Below, piece by piece: positions 47,539 to 56,947 of a DNA stretch of 58,512 nt. The stretch is from positions 1 through 58,512 of the forward strand of contig JANYDK010000009.1 in assembly GCA_025363655.1 (NCBI GenBank), written 5' to 3'. This DNA is from Deltaproteobacteria bacterium. Lineage in GTDB: Bacteria > Myxococcota_A > Polyangia > Polyangiales > JADJMO01. The notes beneath the pieces are model-generated. The model ran no database searches. It was not told where the DNA came from and saw nothing but the letters and a program-made list of their open reading frames with translations. Position numbers and translations under genes: made by a program. Each line of letters begins with the position of its first letter. Position 1 is the stretch's first letter.

Positions 47539-49365
47539 ATGCGCGTCCGATTTTGCATCGCCGCCTCCCTGCTCTTCGTCGTCGCGACGGGTACGACGGG
47601 CACCGAGGCGCACGCGGGCATCGCTTGGGGCGACGCCACGCTCAAGGGCGACGACGTCCGCGTCGAGCTCGACGACAAGGGCTGGGCGCTCGTCACGCAC
47701 GCCATCGCCATTCACGTCGCGGCCAAGCGTTTTCGCGGCTTCGTCCTCGAGGGCGTCGACGATCACCCCTCGGCGCCGACCGATCAAGCGACGCTCGCAG
47801 GCATGGACGGCCCGGGCTGGCCGGCCTCACTCGTCGACGACAAAGGCGAGCCCATCGACGCCTTCATCGAGCCATCGAAGGAAGCGCGAAAGCTCCGCGT
47901 CAGGCTCGGTTCCGACGGCGTACCGCGCGGAGACTACGTGCTCACCGTCCGCTACCGCGCCGACCTGACCAAGACCGTCGTGCGTGAAGGCTCGCTCCTC
48001 AGACTCACCTGGGGCGCGCCGAGCTTTCCCGAGGGCTACGACACCGGACACCTGACGTTCGTCCTGCCGACCGCGACGATCGAGCCGAAGATCGCTCTCG
48101 CCGATCTCGGAGGTGCCGAGCCGCGCAGCATCGACGGCTCGGCGATCCTCGAGGTCCGTCGCACCACGTTCGGCGACGAGCTCACGCTCACGCGACCGCA
48201 CGTACCGCATCACGACGACGCGCGTTGGGTGTTGACGATCGATCCAAAAGCGCTACCGAGCGTCGCCACCAAGGTGCCTGTGCGTGAGCCGAGCTCGCCG
48301 ATGATCGCGCCGAGCGGACGTCGCCTCGATGGGATGTTGCCGCTCCTCGGCGGCGCCGGCCTGCTCGCGCTCCTGACTGTGGGTCTCCTCCGTCTTCGTG
48401 ATCGTCATGTCCTGCAAGGTGATGCCGAGCGTTTCAGGCCAATTTTGCCGCTTGGCGATGGCGCGAGGGTGGTCGTCACCGTCGGTCTCGAGCTGGCCGC
48501 GACGGTCGCCTTGGTGTCGTCCCATCCCTACGTCGGCGCAGCCTTGGTCGCCGTCGCGATGGCGACCTCGCTCCTTCGTCCGGTGCCGACGACGCTCGCC
48601 AAACGAGGTCCTGGGCGCTGGCTCGTCGTTCCGCGGGAGCACGCGACGAGCGCCGAGAGCGCACTCGATGTGGCGGTGCCGAGCATCCTCGATCCGGGCG
48701 GTCGCGCGGGGCTCGTGCTCGTCTTCGCGCTCGTCTCCGCGCTCGCGATCGCGGTAGTGATGCTGGTGCGCCTCGATGTCGAGATCGCGCTCGGCCTCGT
48801 GCTCCTTTCGACCCCGCTCTTCGCGCTCTTCGCCACCGGTCGTGTCGCGCAGCTGCCGCGCGATCGCGTGCGCGCCGTTGCATCGCTCCTGCATCCGATC
48901 GAGCGCGCGCTCGAGAGCCACGTCGAAAATTCTCGTCGAAAATGGCTCGCGCGCACCGTGCGTGGCGCGGCGACGGCGAAGATCGACGAGGTGCGCCTCC
49001 GCGTCGAGCCGACGACGCTCGCCAAAGAGCGCGGGCTGCTCGTCCTCGAGCTCGGAGGCGCGCAAGAGTCGACCGCCCTTTCGTACGCCCTCGTCCCCGA
49101 GCTCCTCGTGCGCCTGCGCCAGGATTCCCCGGCGGCGCAACGGTTCGCGGCGGCGGCCCTGCGCGAGTGTCACGCGACGTTCGCGACCTCGCTCGGACGC
49201 AACACCCTCGAGTTGGTGATCGCCGTTCGCCCTTTCCACGCCTCGCCGACGGCCGTCGCCTCGTGGTGCGAGTGGGCGATGCGCCCGGCCGAAGCGGCGC
49301 CCGACGTGGCCCCGTCGCGTCGCTTGCGCGAGCGCGTCGTTCTCGCCGCCGACGCCGCGGAATGA
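47539..49365 (+). CDS. Multi-pass membrane protein with exported N-terminal domain
   Basis: 608 residues. Signal peptide (CIAASLLFVVATGTTGTEAHA), an exported domain of about 240 residues (beta-rich, IAWGDATLKGDDVRVELDD, LVTHAIAIHVAAKRF), then about five transmembrane segments near residues 268-287, 312-350 and 388-434, and a cytoplasmic C-terminal domain (~170 residues) ending in an Ala/Arg-rich tail. The topology resembles DUF2207-like proteins, but I cannot confirm the family. ATG 47539 is preceded by AGAGAGG. Function unknown. Confidence 0.75.
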   Translation: MRVRFCIAASLLFVVATGTTGTEAHAGIAWGDATLKGDDVRVELDDKGWALVTHAIAIHVAAKRFRGFVLEGVDDHPSAPTDQATLAGMDGPGWPASLVDDKGEPIDAFIEPSKEARKLRVRLGSDGVPRGDYVLTVRYRADLTKTVVREGSLLRLTWGAPSFPEGYDTGHLTFVLPTATIEPKIALADLGGAEPRSIDGSAILEVRRTTFGDELTLTRPHVPHHDDARWVLTIDPKALPSVATKVPVREPSSPMIAPSGRRLDGMLPLLGGAGLLALLTVGLLRLRDRHVLQGDAERFRPILPLGDGARVVVTVGLELAATVALVSSHPYVGAALVAVAMATSLLRPVPTTLAKRGPGRWLVVPREHATSAESALDVAVPSILDPGGRAGLVLVFALVSALAIAVVMLVRLDVEIALGLVLLSTPLFALFATGRVAQLPRDRVRAVASLLHPIERALESHVENSRRKWLARTVRGAATAKIDEVRLRVEPTTLAKERGLLVLELGGAQESTALSYALVPELLVRLRQDSPAAQRFAAAALRECHATFATSLGRNTLELVIAVRPFHASPTAVASWCEWAMRPAEAAPDVAPSRRLRERVVLAADAAE

Positions 49366-49486
49366 CCTGTCGGGGCCGTCACGGTTGCTCCCCGCGCCCA
49401 CGGTGCGTAGGGTCCGCGCCCCGCCGGCTGCAGTCCTCCGTCAGCACCGCCGGCCCTTTGCCCCGCGGCTCGGTCCGCTCGCCTCC

Positions 49487-51496
49487 ATGACCATCGCTCC
49501 GAGTCTCCCGTCCACCACACCTGCCGACGTCCTCGCCATCTACGCGGAGCCGCTCGTCGTCGGTCGTCGCGTCGCCCTCGTGGGTGCCTGCGAGCCCTCG
49601 CTCGTCGATCGGCTCCTCGAGCTCGGCGCGCGCATCCTCTACGTCTACGATCCCCGCCCCGGTGTCGTGCCCTCGCGTAGTGACGAAGGGCGCGTGAACG
49701 TCCTTCCGCTCCGTGCGGGCGATCTCGGCGTGCGCGATGGCGCCTTCGATCTTGCGTTGGTCCCCGATCTCGCCCACCTCGGCGATCGCGAGGCGGCTCT
49801 CGCCCACATCCGGCGCCTCGTCGGGCTCGAGGGCACCGCGCTCGTCGCCAGCCGCAATTCCGAGGGCGAACGCCCGTGGATGCCGACTCCGGCCTCGCCG
49901 CCGCCGCCGAGCTACACCGCGTTCTACGAGGCGTGCACGCTCCAGTTCGCCGAAGTGCGGATGGTCGGCGCTGCGCCCTTCGCCGGATACGCCGTCGCCG
50001 AATTCGCTCCCGAGCGCGAGCCGGCCATCGCCTTCGACGCCTCGCTCGTCGAGAGCCCCGAATCGACCGAGTGGTTCATCGCCGTTTGCAGCCAAGAAGG
50101 CACGTCGGCGCTCGAGCCGTACGAGGTCGTTCAAATTCCAACCGAGGTCGTGCGCAGCGTCGGACCGAGCGCCGAGAGCGCCAAGGCCGACGCCGACGCC
50201 CGCGCGCTGCACGCCGCGACCGAACAAAAACTCCGAGAGGCCGAGGCCCGCGCCGGCGATCAATTCGTCCGCGCCGAGCGCCTCAACACCGATCTACGCA
50301 CGCTCGGTGAAGAGGCTCGCAAGCTCCGCGAGCGCACGACGAAGGTTCAGAAAGAGCTCGACGACGAGCGTGAGGCCCGCGGGCGCGCCGACGCTGCGCT
50401 CGCCGGTCTCCGTCGCGGTCCAGATCCGGTCGCGCTCCAGTCTCGCGTGGCCGAGCTCGAGACCGAGCTCATCGAAGCCCGTACCCAGCTGGCGACGCCG
50501 CGCACGAGCGGTGACGAGCTCCTGAAGCTCCATCAGGAACGTGAACGACTCGGCGCCGAGGTGGCTTCGCTGCGTGAGCGCAGCACCCAAGCCGAGCGTC
50601 AGGTCGGGCCGCTCCGCGCCGAAGTCGAGGCCGCGCAGCGTCGCCTCTTCGATCGCGAACGCGAGCTCGAAGCGTCCCTAGCGCGCGCCGCCAAGCTCGA
50701 AGATCGCCTGGAAGAGCAGCTGGTGAAGTCGACCGCGCAGGCCGACGCCGCGGCGTTGCTGGCCGCCCTCGAGGAGCGCACACGCCTCGCCGAAGCGATC
50801 ATCGAACGCGCGCAGGGCGAAATCGCAGCCGCCTCGGCCACCCACGAAGCCGACGTCGCCGCCCTCGAATCGGCCTTGCGAGCGAGGGGTGAAGAGCTCC
50901 GCGCTGCGCGGGTCGAGCTCCAGCACCGCGAGCGCCTGGTCCGTGAATTGGTCGCGCACATCGAAGAAGCAGAGGCGGCCGTTCCGACGACGCCGCAGGC
51001 GCCGGTGGCCGCCGGCCCGACCGTCGATTCGGCTGAAATTGGCCGTCTTCGTGAGCAGGTCGAGCTCGCGCGGCGTGAGCTGACGATGTTGGTCGACGAG
51101 GTACGTCGCCGTGATGCCGCCCTGTCCGAGGCGCGCGCCGTCGTCGAGGGCGCCAAGGTCGAGCTCTCGACCGAACGCGAGAAGACCGAGCGGCTGATGC
51201 GTGACGCCGCCCGTCGCGAGGCCGCCCTCCAGACGGCGTCCTGGCGAATCTCCGAGCTCGAGCGACTCGGCACCGATGGCGGCGATGACGCGGCCGCCGT
51301 GGCTGACATCGTCGTTGCCGCCCCGACCGCTCAGGCTGCTCTCGAAGCCAAGCTCGAGGTCGATGCGCTGCGGCAGGCTCTCGCACAAGAGCATGCGCGC
51401 GTGGTTGCGCTCGCGCAGCAGGTCGAAGGCGGCGACACGCTCATCGCTCAGCTCCGCGCCGAGCTCGCTGCACGTTCGAGCGCGCACTCGTCCTAG
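49487..51496 (+). CDS. Methyltransferase-like domain fused to a long coiled coil
   Basis: 669 residues. Residues about 1-215 look like a class I SAM-methyltransferase fold without a clear motif I Gly-rich loop (RRVALVGACEPSLVDRLLELGARILYVYDPRP, then AFDLALVPDLAHLGDREAALAHIRRLVGLEGTALVASRN, in segments). The rest is dominated by Ala/Glu/Arg/Leu heptads, an almost uninterrupted coiled coil with a short Pro-rich break (VPTTPQAPVAAGPT) near residue 505. The methyltransferase-like part may have lost catalysis and serve as a scaffold. Polar filament or cytoskeletal roles are possible but unproven. ATG 49487 is the first Met close to the domain start; the open frame upstream lacks similarity. Confidence 0.75.
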   Translation: MTIAPSLPSTTPADVLAIYAEPLVVGRRVALVGACEPSLVDRLLELGARILYVYDPRPGVVPSRSDEGRVNVLPLRAGDLGVRDGAFDLALVPDLAHLGDREAALAHIRRLVGLEGTALVASRNSEGERPWMPTPASPPPPSYTAFYEACTLQFAEVRMVGAAPFAGYAVAEFAPEREPAIAFDASLVESPESTEWFIAVCSQEGTSALEPYEVVQIPTEVVRSVGPSAESAKADADARALHAATEQKLREAEARAGDQFVRAERLNTDLRTLGEEARKLRERTTKVQKELDDEREARGRADAALAGLRRGPDPVALQSRVAELETELIEARTQLATPRTSGDELLKLHQERERLGAEVASLRERSTQAERQVGPLRAEVEAAQRRLFDRERELEASLARAAKLEDRLEEQLVKSTAQADAAALLAALEERTRLAEAIIERAQGEIAAASATHEADVAALESALRARGEELRAARVELQHRERLVRELVAHIEEAEAAVPTTPQAPVAAGPTVDSAEIGRLREQVELARRELTMLVDEVRRRDAALSEARAVVEGAKVELSTEREKTERLMRDAARREAALQTASWRISELERLGTDGGDDAAAVADIVVAAPTAQAALEAKLEVDALRQALAQEHARVVALAQQVEGGDTLIAQLRAELAARSSAHSS

Positions 51497-51656
51497 AAAT
51501 CAGCCGGTTGACAACCGCTCGCCCGCCCTTAGCTTCGCCGGGCACTTCTCTGCCCGGCATCCGGGTGGGTTGGCGCGGTCGTCAACGAACTCGGGCGGAC
51601 CACGGTCCGTTCCACGTCCACGGAGTGCCTTCGGGCACGGAGTGAATTCGCTGCAC

Positions 51657-52763
51657 ATGGAGGAGCGTCGCGATCTCTACGAGGTCCTCGGCGTGGGCAA
51701 GGCCGCCACCGCCGATGAGATCCGCAAGGCCTATCGGCAGGCGGCTCTCAAGCACCACCCCGACCGCAACGCCGACGATCCTGCGGCGGCCGAGCGCTTC
51801 AAGGAAGCGACGGAAGCGTTCCAGGTGCTCTCCGACGAGCAGAAGCGCGGCGTCTACGACCAGTTCGGCTTCGCCGGTCTCCAAGGTGGTGGCGGCGGTT
51901 TTCCGGCCGGCGTCGACCTCGGCGATATTTTCGGCAACTTCCAAGACCTCTTCAGCGAGTTCTTCGGCGGCGCACCCTCGCGTGGTCGAGGTCGTCAAGG
52001 TCCACGCCCCGGACCCGACCTACGCGGCGTCGAGCGCCTTTCGTTGCGCGACGCGGTCATCGGCTGCAAGCGCGATCTCAGCCTGCGTTTTCCGGCGCCG
52101 TGTGACGGCTGCAAGGGAAGCGGCGCAGCGCCCGGTAGTCAGGCGAGCCAATGCCCGAGCTGCCGCGGGAGCGGGCAAATCTCCAACGCGCGCGGCTTCG
52201 TCATGTTCACCGCGCCGTGCCCCAATTGTCGGGGCGAAGGACGGGTCATCAAGACGCCTTGCACCACGTGCCGAGGGTCTGGTCAGCAAGAGAAGAACAA
52301 GAAAATCGTCGTCAGCTTCCCCGCCGGCATCGACGATGGACAGGTGCTTCGCGTGCCCGGACAGGGGGCACCTGGTCCCGACAAAGACAGCCCCGCGGGC
52401 GACGTGCTCGTGCAGGTGCAAGTCGAGCCCGACGCGCGCTTCGAGCGACACGGGCCCGACCTCGCCACGCGCGTGAAGGTGTCCCTCACCGACGCCATCC
52501 TCGGCGTGAAGGTCGACATCCCCATCCTCGACGCGAAAGAGGACACCGTCTCCCTCGACATCCCTCCGGGCACCCAGCCAGGTCACGTCATCCTCATGCG
52601 CGGCAAGGGCGCGCCGCGCCTCGACGGCAAAGGTCGTGGCCAGCGTGGCTCGATGCACGTGATGATCGAAGTGGGAATCCCCGCCCCGGCCGAGCTCTCG
52701 ACGCGTGCCCGTGAACTGGTCGACGAGCTGCACGCCGAGCTCGGAAAAAAAGCCGCCGAGTAG
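51657..52763 (+). CDS. dnaJ: Molecular chaperone DnaJ (Hsp40)
   Basis: 368 residues. J domain with HPD at 34-36, Gly-rich linker, four CxxCxGxG zinc-binding repeats (CDGCKGSG, CPSCRGSG, CPNCRGEG, CTTCRGSG), C-terminal beta domains and a short dimerisation segment. It stimulates DnaK ATPase activity and delivers unfolded proteins. No dnaK or grpE is nearby, so this is an orphan or second DnaJ. ATG 51657 starts directly at the J domain. Confidence 0.95.
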   Translation: MEERRDLYEVLGVGKAATADEIRKAYRQAALKHHPDRNADDPAAAERFKEATEAFQVLSDEQKRGVYDQFGFAGLQGGGGGFPAGVDLGDIFGNFQDLFSEFFGGAPSRGRGRQGPRPGPDLRGVERLSLRDAVIGCKRDLSLRFPAPCDGCKGSGAAPGSQASQCPSCRGSGQISNARGFVMFTAPCPNCRGEGRVIKTPCTTCRGSGQQEKNKKIVVSFPAGIDDGQVLRVPGQGAPGPDKDSPAGDVLVQVQVEPDARFERHGPDLATRVKVSLTDAILGVKVDIPILDAKEDTVSLDIPPGTQPGHVILMRGKGAPRLDGKGRGQRGSMHVMIEVGIPAPAELSTRARELVDELHAELGKKAAE

Positions 52764-52840
52764 GCTTCGCAACCCGCGGAGATTCCGCGGATCCGCCGAT
52801 GGCGGGACCGGGTATGTGAAATTTGCGACGGCGGGGTTGC
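52764..52840. other. Structured inverted-repeat region after dnaJ
   Basis: Two hairpins follow the dnaJ stop: CCGCGGA/TCCGCGG at 52774-52790 (7 bp, loop GAT) and CCGCC/GGCGG at 52793-52805 (5 bp, loop GAT). They are enclosed by an outer imperfect pair, GCAACCCGC near 52769-52777 and GCGGGGTTGC at 52831-52840. No T-run follows. This could be a terminator, an RNA or an attenuator for the next gene. Confidence 0.4.
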
Positions 52841-52920
52841 TGACGCCGGCGATTCGAGGCAAACTGCGCGCCCTTTTTCTGCCACTTTGAAGTCACCCCG
52901 ACTCGGAGATGCGAACCGCC

Positions 52921-53313
52921 ATGCCGTCGAAGCTCGAGACGTTCCTCACAGACAAGAAGATCGATCAGCGTCAGCTCCTCATCGTTTCGAAGCGCCTCGA
53001 GAGCCTCAAGCCCGAAGACCGCACGATTCGTCTCGCCAAGCGCCGCGGCGCCAAGGCCGAGGGGGACGACAAGAAGGCGAAGGAGACGCGCAAGTCGCGC
53101 TCCGGCAAGCCCGTCAACCTCAGCGTCCTCGCGAAGATCTTCGCGGAGAAGCCGATCGCCGGCCCGACGCGTACCCGCGTGCTCAAGGCCGTCAACGCGA
53201 TTCTCGAGCGTAAGAAGCAGGAGAAGGTCGAGCTCTCGGCGATCTTCGACCTCGCCAACAAGATCGCGCGCAAGAAGCCGGTCGCCAAGAAGGTCGACAC
53301 GCGCAAGAAGTAG
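52921..53313 (+). CDS. Small conserved-looking lysine-rich protein
   Basis: 130 residues, highly basic (many Lys/Arg, with RRGAKAEGDDKKAKETRKSRS and a Lys-rich end KKPVAKKVDTRKK), yet with a regular Leu/Ile-rich pattern (TFLTDKKIDQRQLLIVSKRLESL, LAKIFAEKPIAGPTRTRVLKAVNAIL) that suggests helices. A DNA- or RNA-binding role is inferred from charge. ATG 52921 is used; GGAG lies 12 bases before it, and an ATG at 52909 directly follows that site. No family recognised. Confidence 0.7.
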   Translation: MPSKLETFLTDKKIDQRQLLIVSKRLESLKPEDRTIRLAKRRGAKAEGDDKKAKETRKSRSGKPVNLSVLAKIFAEKPIAGPTRTRVLKAVNAILERKKQEKVELSAIFDLANKIARKKPVAKKVDTRKK

Positions 53314-53387
53314 AAGGCGGTTCGGCTGGAGGACGGACGACGGCGTGGCGCGCGCAACCAACGCGCGCGTCTCGTCGAGTCCGGCGC

Positions 53388-54440
53388 GTGGAACCCAAGC
53401 TCTCTGCACGTCGCGCCTCGTCCGCGTATCCAGCCCGCCTCGCTGTGCTCTCCGATCCGCCGGGCCTCTTCGAGGCCGACGGTGCCTTGTCGTGCGCGCT
53501 CGATGCACCTGGCCTCCGCGTTGCCATCGTCGGCTCGCGCGCAGCTCCTCCTGGTGCGCTCGAGTTCACACGTCACCTCGCCGCGAGGCTCGCCGAACGC
53601 GGCGTCGTCATCGTCTCTGGCGGGGCGCTCGGTGTCGACGCGGCGGCTCATGAAGGCGCGCTCTCGGTGTCCGGTGCGACCATCGTCGTGCTCCCCGGCG
53701 GCATCGACGTCGTCTATCCGTCGCGCCATCGCGAGCTCTTCGATCGGGTCCGCGAACGTGGTGCCCTCGTCGCCATCCGCGATCGAGGCGACCATCCCCG
53801 CGAGCACGACTTCCTCCGGCGCAATCAAATCGTCGTCGCCCTCGCTGATCACGTGGTGGTGACCTGCGCTCCGCTGCAGAGCGGCACCCACAGCACGGCG
53901 CGCTGCGCGGAGCGGCTCGGACGCCCCCTCTGGGTCGTGCCTGGCGCGCCGTGGGATCCCTCGATGGCTGGCTCGGCGATGTTGCTCGGCCGCGAAGGTG
54001 TTCGTCCTCTCGTCGGCGTCAGCCCGCTCCTCGACGCGCTCGAGCTCGATGCCGACGTCCGCGAGCTCCCGGTGGCGAAGCGCCCGGGTCTCGAAGAAGA
54101 CGGCACGCCTCGGCCGCCTCGAACGACGACTCCCCGTCCTCGTCCCCGTGGCCGCTTTGAACGCCTTGAACGCGTCGAGCGCGCCGAACGCGACGCCTCG
54201 GCCACCTCGGGCATCGACCAGATGGCCAGTCGAGAGCGCCTCGCGGAGCTCTCGTCGGCCGCCGCCACGAGCGAAGAGCGAAGTCTCCTCCTCGGGCTCC
54301 GCGACGGGCCATCCACGCTCGACGCATTGGTGCTGAGAACAGGCCTCGGAGTGCCTGTGCTCCGCGGCCTCCTCTTGACGTGGACTGTCGAGGGGGTAGT
54401 AAGGGAGGGCCCTGCGGGAGTGTTTCGGCTCGCAAACTAG
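53388..54440 (+). CDS. dprA: DNA-processing protein DprA
   Basis: 350 residues. Rossmann-like DNA-binding domain with VAIVGSRAAPPGALEFTRHLAARL, IVSGGALGVDAAAHEGAL, VVLPGGIDVVYPSRHRELF and REHDFLRRNQIVVALADHVVV in order, then a charged linker and C-terminal winged helix (LLGLRDGPSTLDALVLRTGLGV). DprA loads RecA on incoming single strands during natural transformation. Followed by topA, the classical dprA-topA neighbour pair. The open frame starts at ATG 53388; a start further in is possible but the N-terminus resembles the family. Confidence 0.92.
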   Translation: MEPKLSARRASSAYPARLAVLSDPPGLFEADGALSCALDAPGLRVAIVGSRAAPPGALEFTRHLAARLAERGVVIVSGGALGVDAAAHEGALSVSGATIVVLPGGIDVVYPSRHRELFDRVRERGALVAIRDRGDHPREHDFLRRNQIVVALADHVVVTCAPLQSGTHSTARCAERLGRPLWVVPGAPWDPSMAGSAMLLGREGVRPLVGVSPLLDALELDADVRELPVAKRPGLEEDGTPRPPRTTTPRPRPRGRFERLERVERAERDASATSGIDQMASRERLAELSSAAATSEERSLLLGLRDGPSTLDALVLRTGLGVPVLRGLLLTWTVEGVVREGPAGVFRLAN

Positions 54441-54459
54441 CGAAATTCAATCGAAATTC
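54441..54459 (+). promoter_or_regulatory. Direct repeat CGAAATTC upstream of topA
   Basis: CGAAATTC occurs at 54441-54448 and 54452-54459, 11 bp apart, about one helical turn, in the 68-bp gap before topA. Candidate regulator site. Confidence 0.3.
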
Positions 54460-54508
54460 GACGAACGCAACGTTTTGTCGAGATGAGTGATCCAAGAGAA
54501 CCAACGAA

Positions 54509-56947
54509 ATGGCGTCCCGAAACACCAGCACGCTCGTCGTCGTCGAGTCGCCCGCCAAGGCGAAGACGATCAAGAAATACCTCGGCGCGAACTACCAAGT
54601 GCTCGCCTCGAAGGGGCACGTCTGGGACCTGACCAAGAAGTTCGGTGTCGACGTCGAGAAGGGTTTCCAGGAGACCTACGAGGTCATCGAGGGCAAAGAG
54701 AAGACTCTCGCCGAGATCAAGAAGGCGGCCAAAGAGGTCGACCAGATCATGCTGGCGACCGACCCCGATCGCGAAGGCGAAGCGATCGCCTTCCACCTCG
54801 CGGAAGAGCTGAAGAGCGCGAAGAAGCCCACTCGTCGCGTGCTCTTCCAAGAGATCACCAAGCGCGGCGTCAAGGACGGCATCGAGCACCCGCGTGACCT
54901 CGACAGCGATCTCTACGACGCGCAGCGCACCCGCCGTGTCCTCGATCGCATCGTCGGTTACGACGTCTCCTCGCTCGTCTGGTCGAAGCTCGCCTTCGGG
55001 CTCTCGGCGGGTCGCGTGCAGAGCGTCGCGCTCCGTCTCATCGTCGATCGCGAGCGTGAAATCGAGGCGTTCGTCCCCGAAGAATACTGGAACCTCGCCG
55101 CGCGACTCCTCGGCAAGCAGAAGCCGGCGTTCACCGCGCGCCTCTTCACCTGGGATGGCAAGGCCATCTCCAAGGACAAGATCGGCGACGAGAAGACCGC
55201 GCGGACGATCGAGCGCGATCTCAAGGTCGCGAGCTACAAGGTCGCCAAGGTCACTCGCAGCGAAAGGCAGCGCAAGGCGCCGGCCCCGTACACCACTTCG
55301 AAGCTGCAGCAGGACGCGGCCAACATCCTCCGCTTCCCTGCCAAGCGCACCATGCAAGTCGCGCAGGGGCTCTACGAAGGCGTCGAGCTCGGCAAGGAGC
55401 TCGGCTCCGTCGGTCTCATCACGTACATGCGTACCGACTCGACCCGCGTCAGCGACGACGCCATCACCGAGCTGCGCGCCTACGTGCAGAAGACTTGGGG
55501 TGGAAAGCACCTGCCGAGCTCGGTCAACGTCTTCAAGTCGAAGAAGAACACGCAGGACGCGCACGAAGCCATTCGTCCGACCAGCCTCGAGCTGCCGCCG
55601 AGCGCGGTGCGCAAGTTCCTCAAGCCCGAGCAGTTCAAGCTCTACACACTGATCTGGAACCGCTTCGTCGCCTCGCAGATGTCGCCCGCGGTCTACGATC
55701 AGACGAGCGTCGACATCGACGCGAGCGCGCCCAAGGGCGGCACCTCGTACATGCTGCGTGCGAGCGGTCGGGTGCTCAAGTTCGGCGGCTGGCTCGACGC
55801 GTACACCAAGTCGAAGGAAGACGCCGCCGAGGAGGAGTCGCCCTCCGAGCTCGCCGGGGAAGAAGACGAAGGCACCGACGCCGAGCAGCTCGCGAAGAAG
55901 GCCGAGAAAGAAGACGAGGACGCCGAGCTCCCGCCGCTCTCCGAGGGCGAAGTGCTGAAGCTCGTCGACCCGCCGGGCGTCACCGCCGATCAGAAATTCA
56001 CCCAGCCGCCGCCCCGCTTCAACGAAGGCTCGCTCGTGCGCGCCCTCGAAGAGCGCGGCATCGGTCGTCCGTCGACCTACGCCGAGATCATCTCGAAGGT
56101 GCAGGCGCGCGACTATGTCGAGAAGCCGGACGGGCGCACCTTCAAGCCGACAGAGCTCGGCAAGATGGTCGTCGACGGCCTCCTCGAGTCGACGCTCGAC
56201 TTCATGGATCCCGACTTCACCGCCAAGATGGAGGAAGACCTCGATCTCGTGGAGTCGGGAAAGTTGGCGCGCGAGAAGCTCTTGAAGGACTTCTACAAGC
56301 GCTTCAAAGAGCAGCTCGACAAGGCGAAGAAGCTCAAGCGCTGGACGCCGGAGCCTTCGCCGACGAGCGAGGTCTGCACGCTCTGCAGCCTCCCGATGCT
56401 CAAACGTTGGAGCAAGCGTGGCTGGTTCCTCGGCTGCAGCGGCTATCCGAAATGCAAGGGTACGCAGCCGCTCGACGAGTCGGGCGGCATCGCGCAGCCG
56501 ATCCTCACGAGCTACCTCTGCGACAAGTGCGGCAGGCCAATGGCCATCCGTAGCGGTCGCTACGGGCAGTTCCTCTCGTGCACCGGCTACCCCGAGTGCA
56601 AGAACGCGTCGCCGGTGCCGCTCGGCGTGAAGTGCCCGAAGTGCAAGACCGGCGAGCTCTTCGAGGTCCGCCCGCAGAAGCGGGGAGGGCGGACGTTCTA
56701 CGGCTGCTCGAACTACAAGGACGAGACCATCAAGTGCGACTTCAAGCTCTGGGCGCGTCCGATCCCCGAGCCTTGTCCCGACTGCGGCGCGGCGTTCCTG
56801 ACGCGCGGCGGCACCAAGACCAAGCCGATGATCGCCTGCGTCGCCGAAGGCTGCGGATTCAAACGTGAGCCCACGCCCGAGGAGCTCGGCGGCGGAACCA
56901 CCGAACGCCTCGAAGGCGGCAGCCCGGCCGAAGCCGCTACAGCTTGA
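54509..56947 (+). CDS. topA: DNA topoisomerase I
   Basis: 812 residues. Type IA enzyme that relaxes negative supercoils. TOPRIM at the N-terminus (VVVESPAKAKTIKKYLG, ATDPDREGE at 83-91), catalytic Tyr306 in ITYMRTDSTR, core to about 600, and at least three C-terminal zinc-ribbon repeats (CTLCSLPML..CSGYPKC, CDKCGRPM..CTGYPEC, CPKCKTGEL..C, CPDCGAAF..C). A Glu/Asp-rich insert (EDAAEEESPSELAGEEDEG) lies near residue 440. Downstream of dprA; stop overlaps the stop of the convergent DUF362 gene by 11 bp. Confidence 0.96.
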   Translation: MASRNTSTLVVVESPAKAKTIKKYLGANYQVLASKGHVWDLTKKFGVDVEKGFQETYEVIEGKEKTLAEIKKAAKEVDQIMLATDPDREGEAIAFHLAEELKSAKKPTRRVLFQEITKRGVKDGIEHPRDLDSDLYDAQRTRRVLDRIVGYDVSSLVWSKLAFGLSAGRVQSVALRLIVDREREIEAFVPEEYWNLAARLLGKQKPAFTARLFTWDGKAISKDKIGDEKTARTIERDLKVASYKVAKVTRSERQRKAPAPYTTSKLQQDAANILRFPAKRTMQVAQGLYEGVELGKELGSVGLITYMRTDSTRVSDDAITELRAYVQKTWGGKHLPSSVNVFKSKKNTQDAHEAIRPTSLELPPSAVRKFLKPEQFKLYTLIWNRFVASQMSPAVYDQTSVDIDASAPKGGTSYMLRASGRVLKFGGWLDAYTKSKEDAAEEESPSELAGEEDEGTDAEQLAKKAEKEDEDAELPPLSEGEVLKLVDPPGVTADQKFTQPPPRFNEGSLVRALEERGIGRPSTYAEIISKVQARDYVEKPDGRTFKPTELGKMVVDGLLESTLDFMDPDFTAKMEEDLDLVESGKLAREKLLKDFYKRFKEQLDKAKKLKRWTPEPSPTSEVCTLCSLPMLKRWSKRGWFLGCSGYPKCKGTQPLDESGGIAQPILTSYLCDKCGRPMAIRSGRYGQFLSCTGYPECKNASPVPLGVKCPKCKTGELFEVRPQKRGGRTFYGCSNYKDETIKCDFKLWARPIPEPCPDCGAAFLTRGGTKTKPMIACVAEGCGFKREPTPEELGGGTTERLEGGSPAEAATA

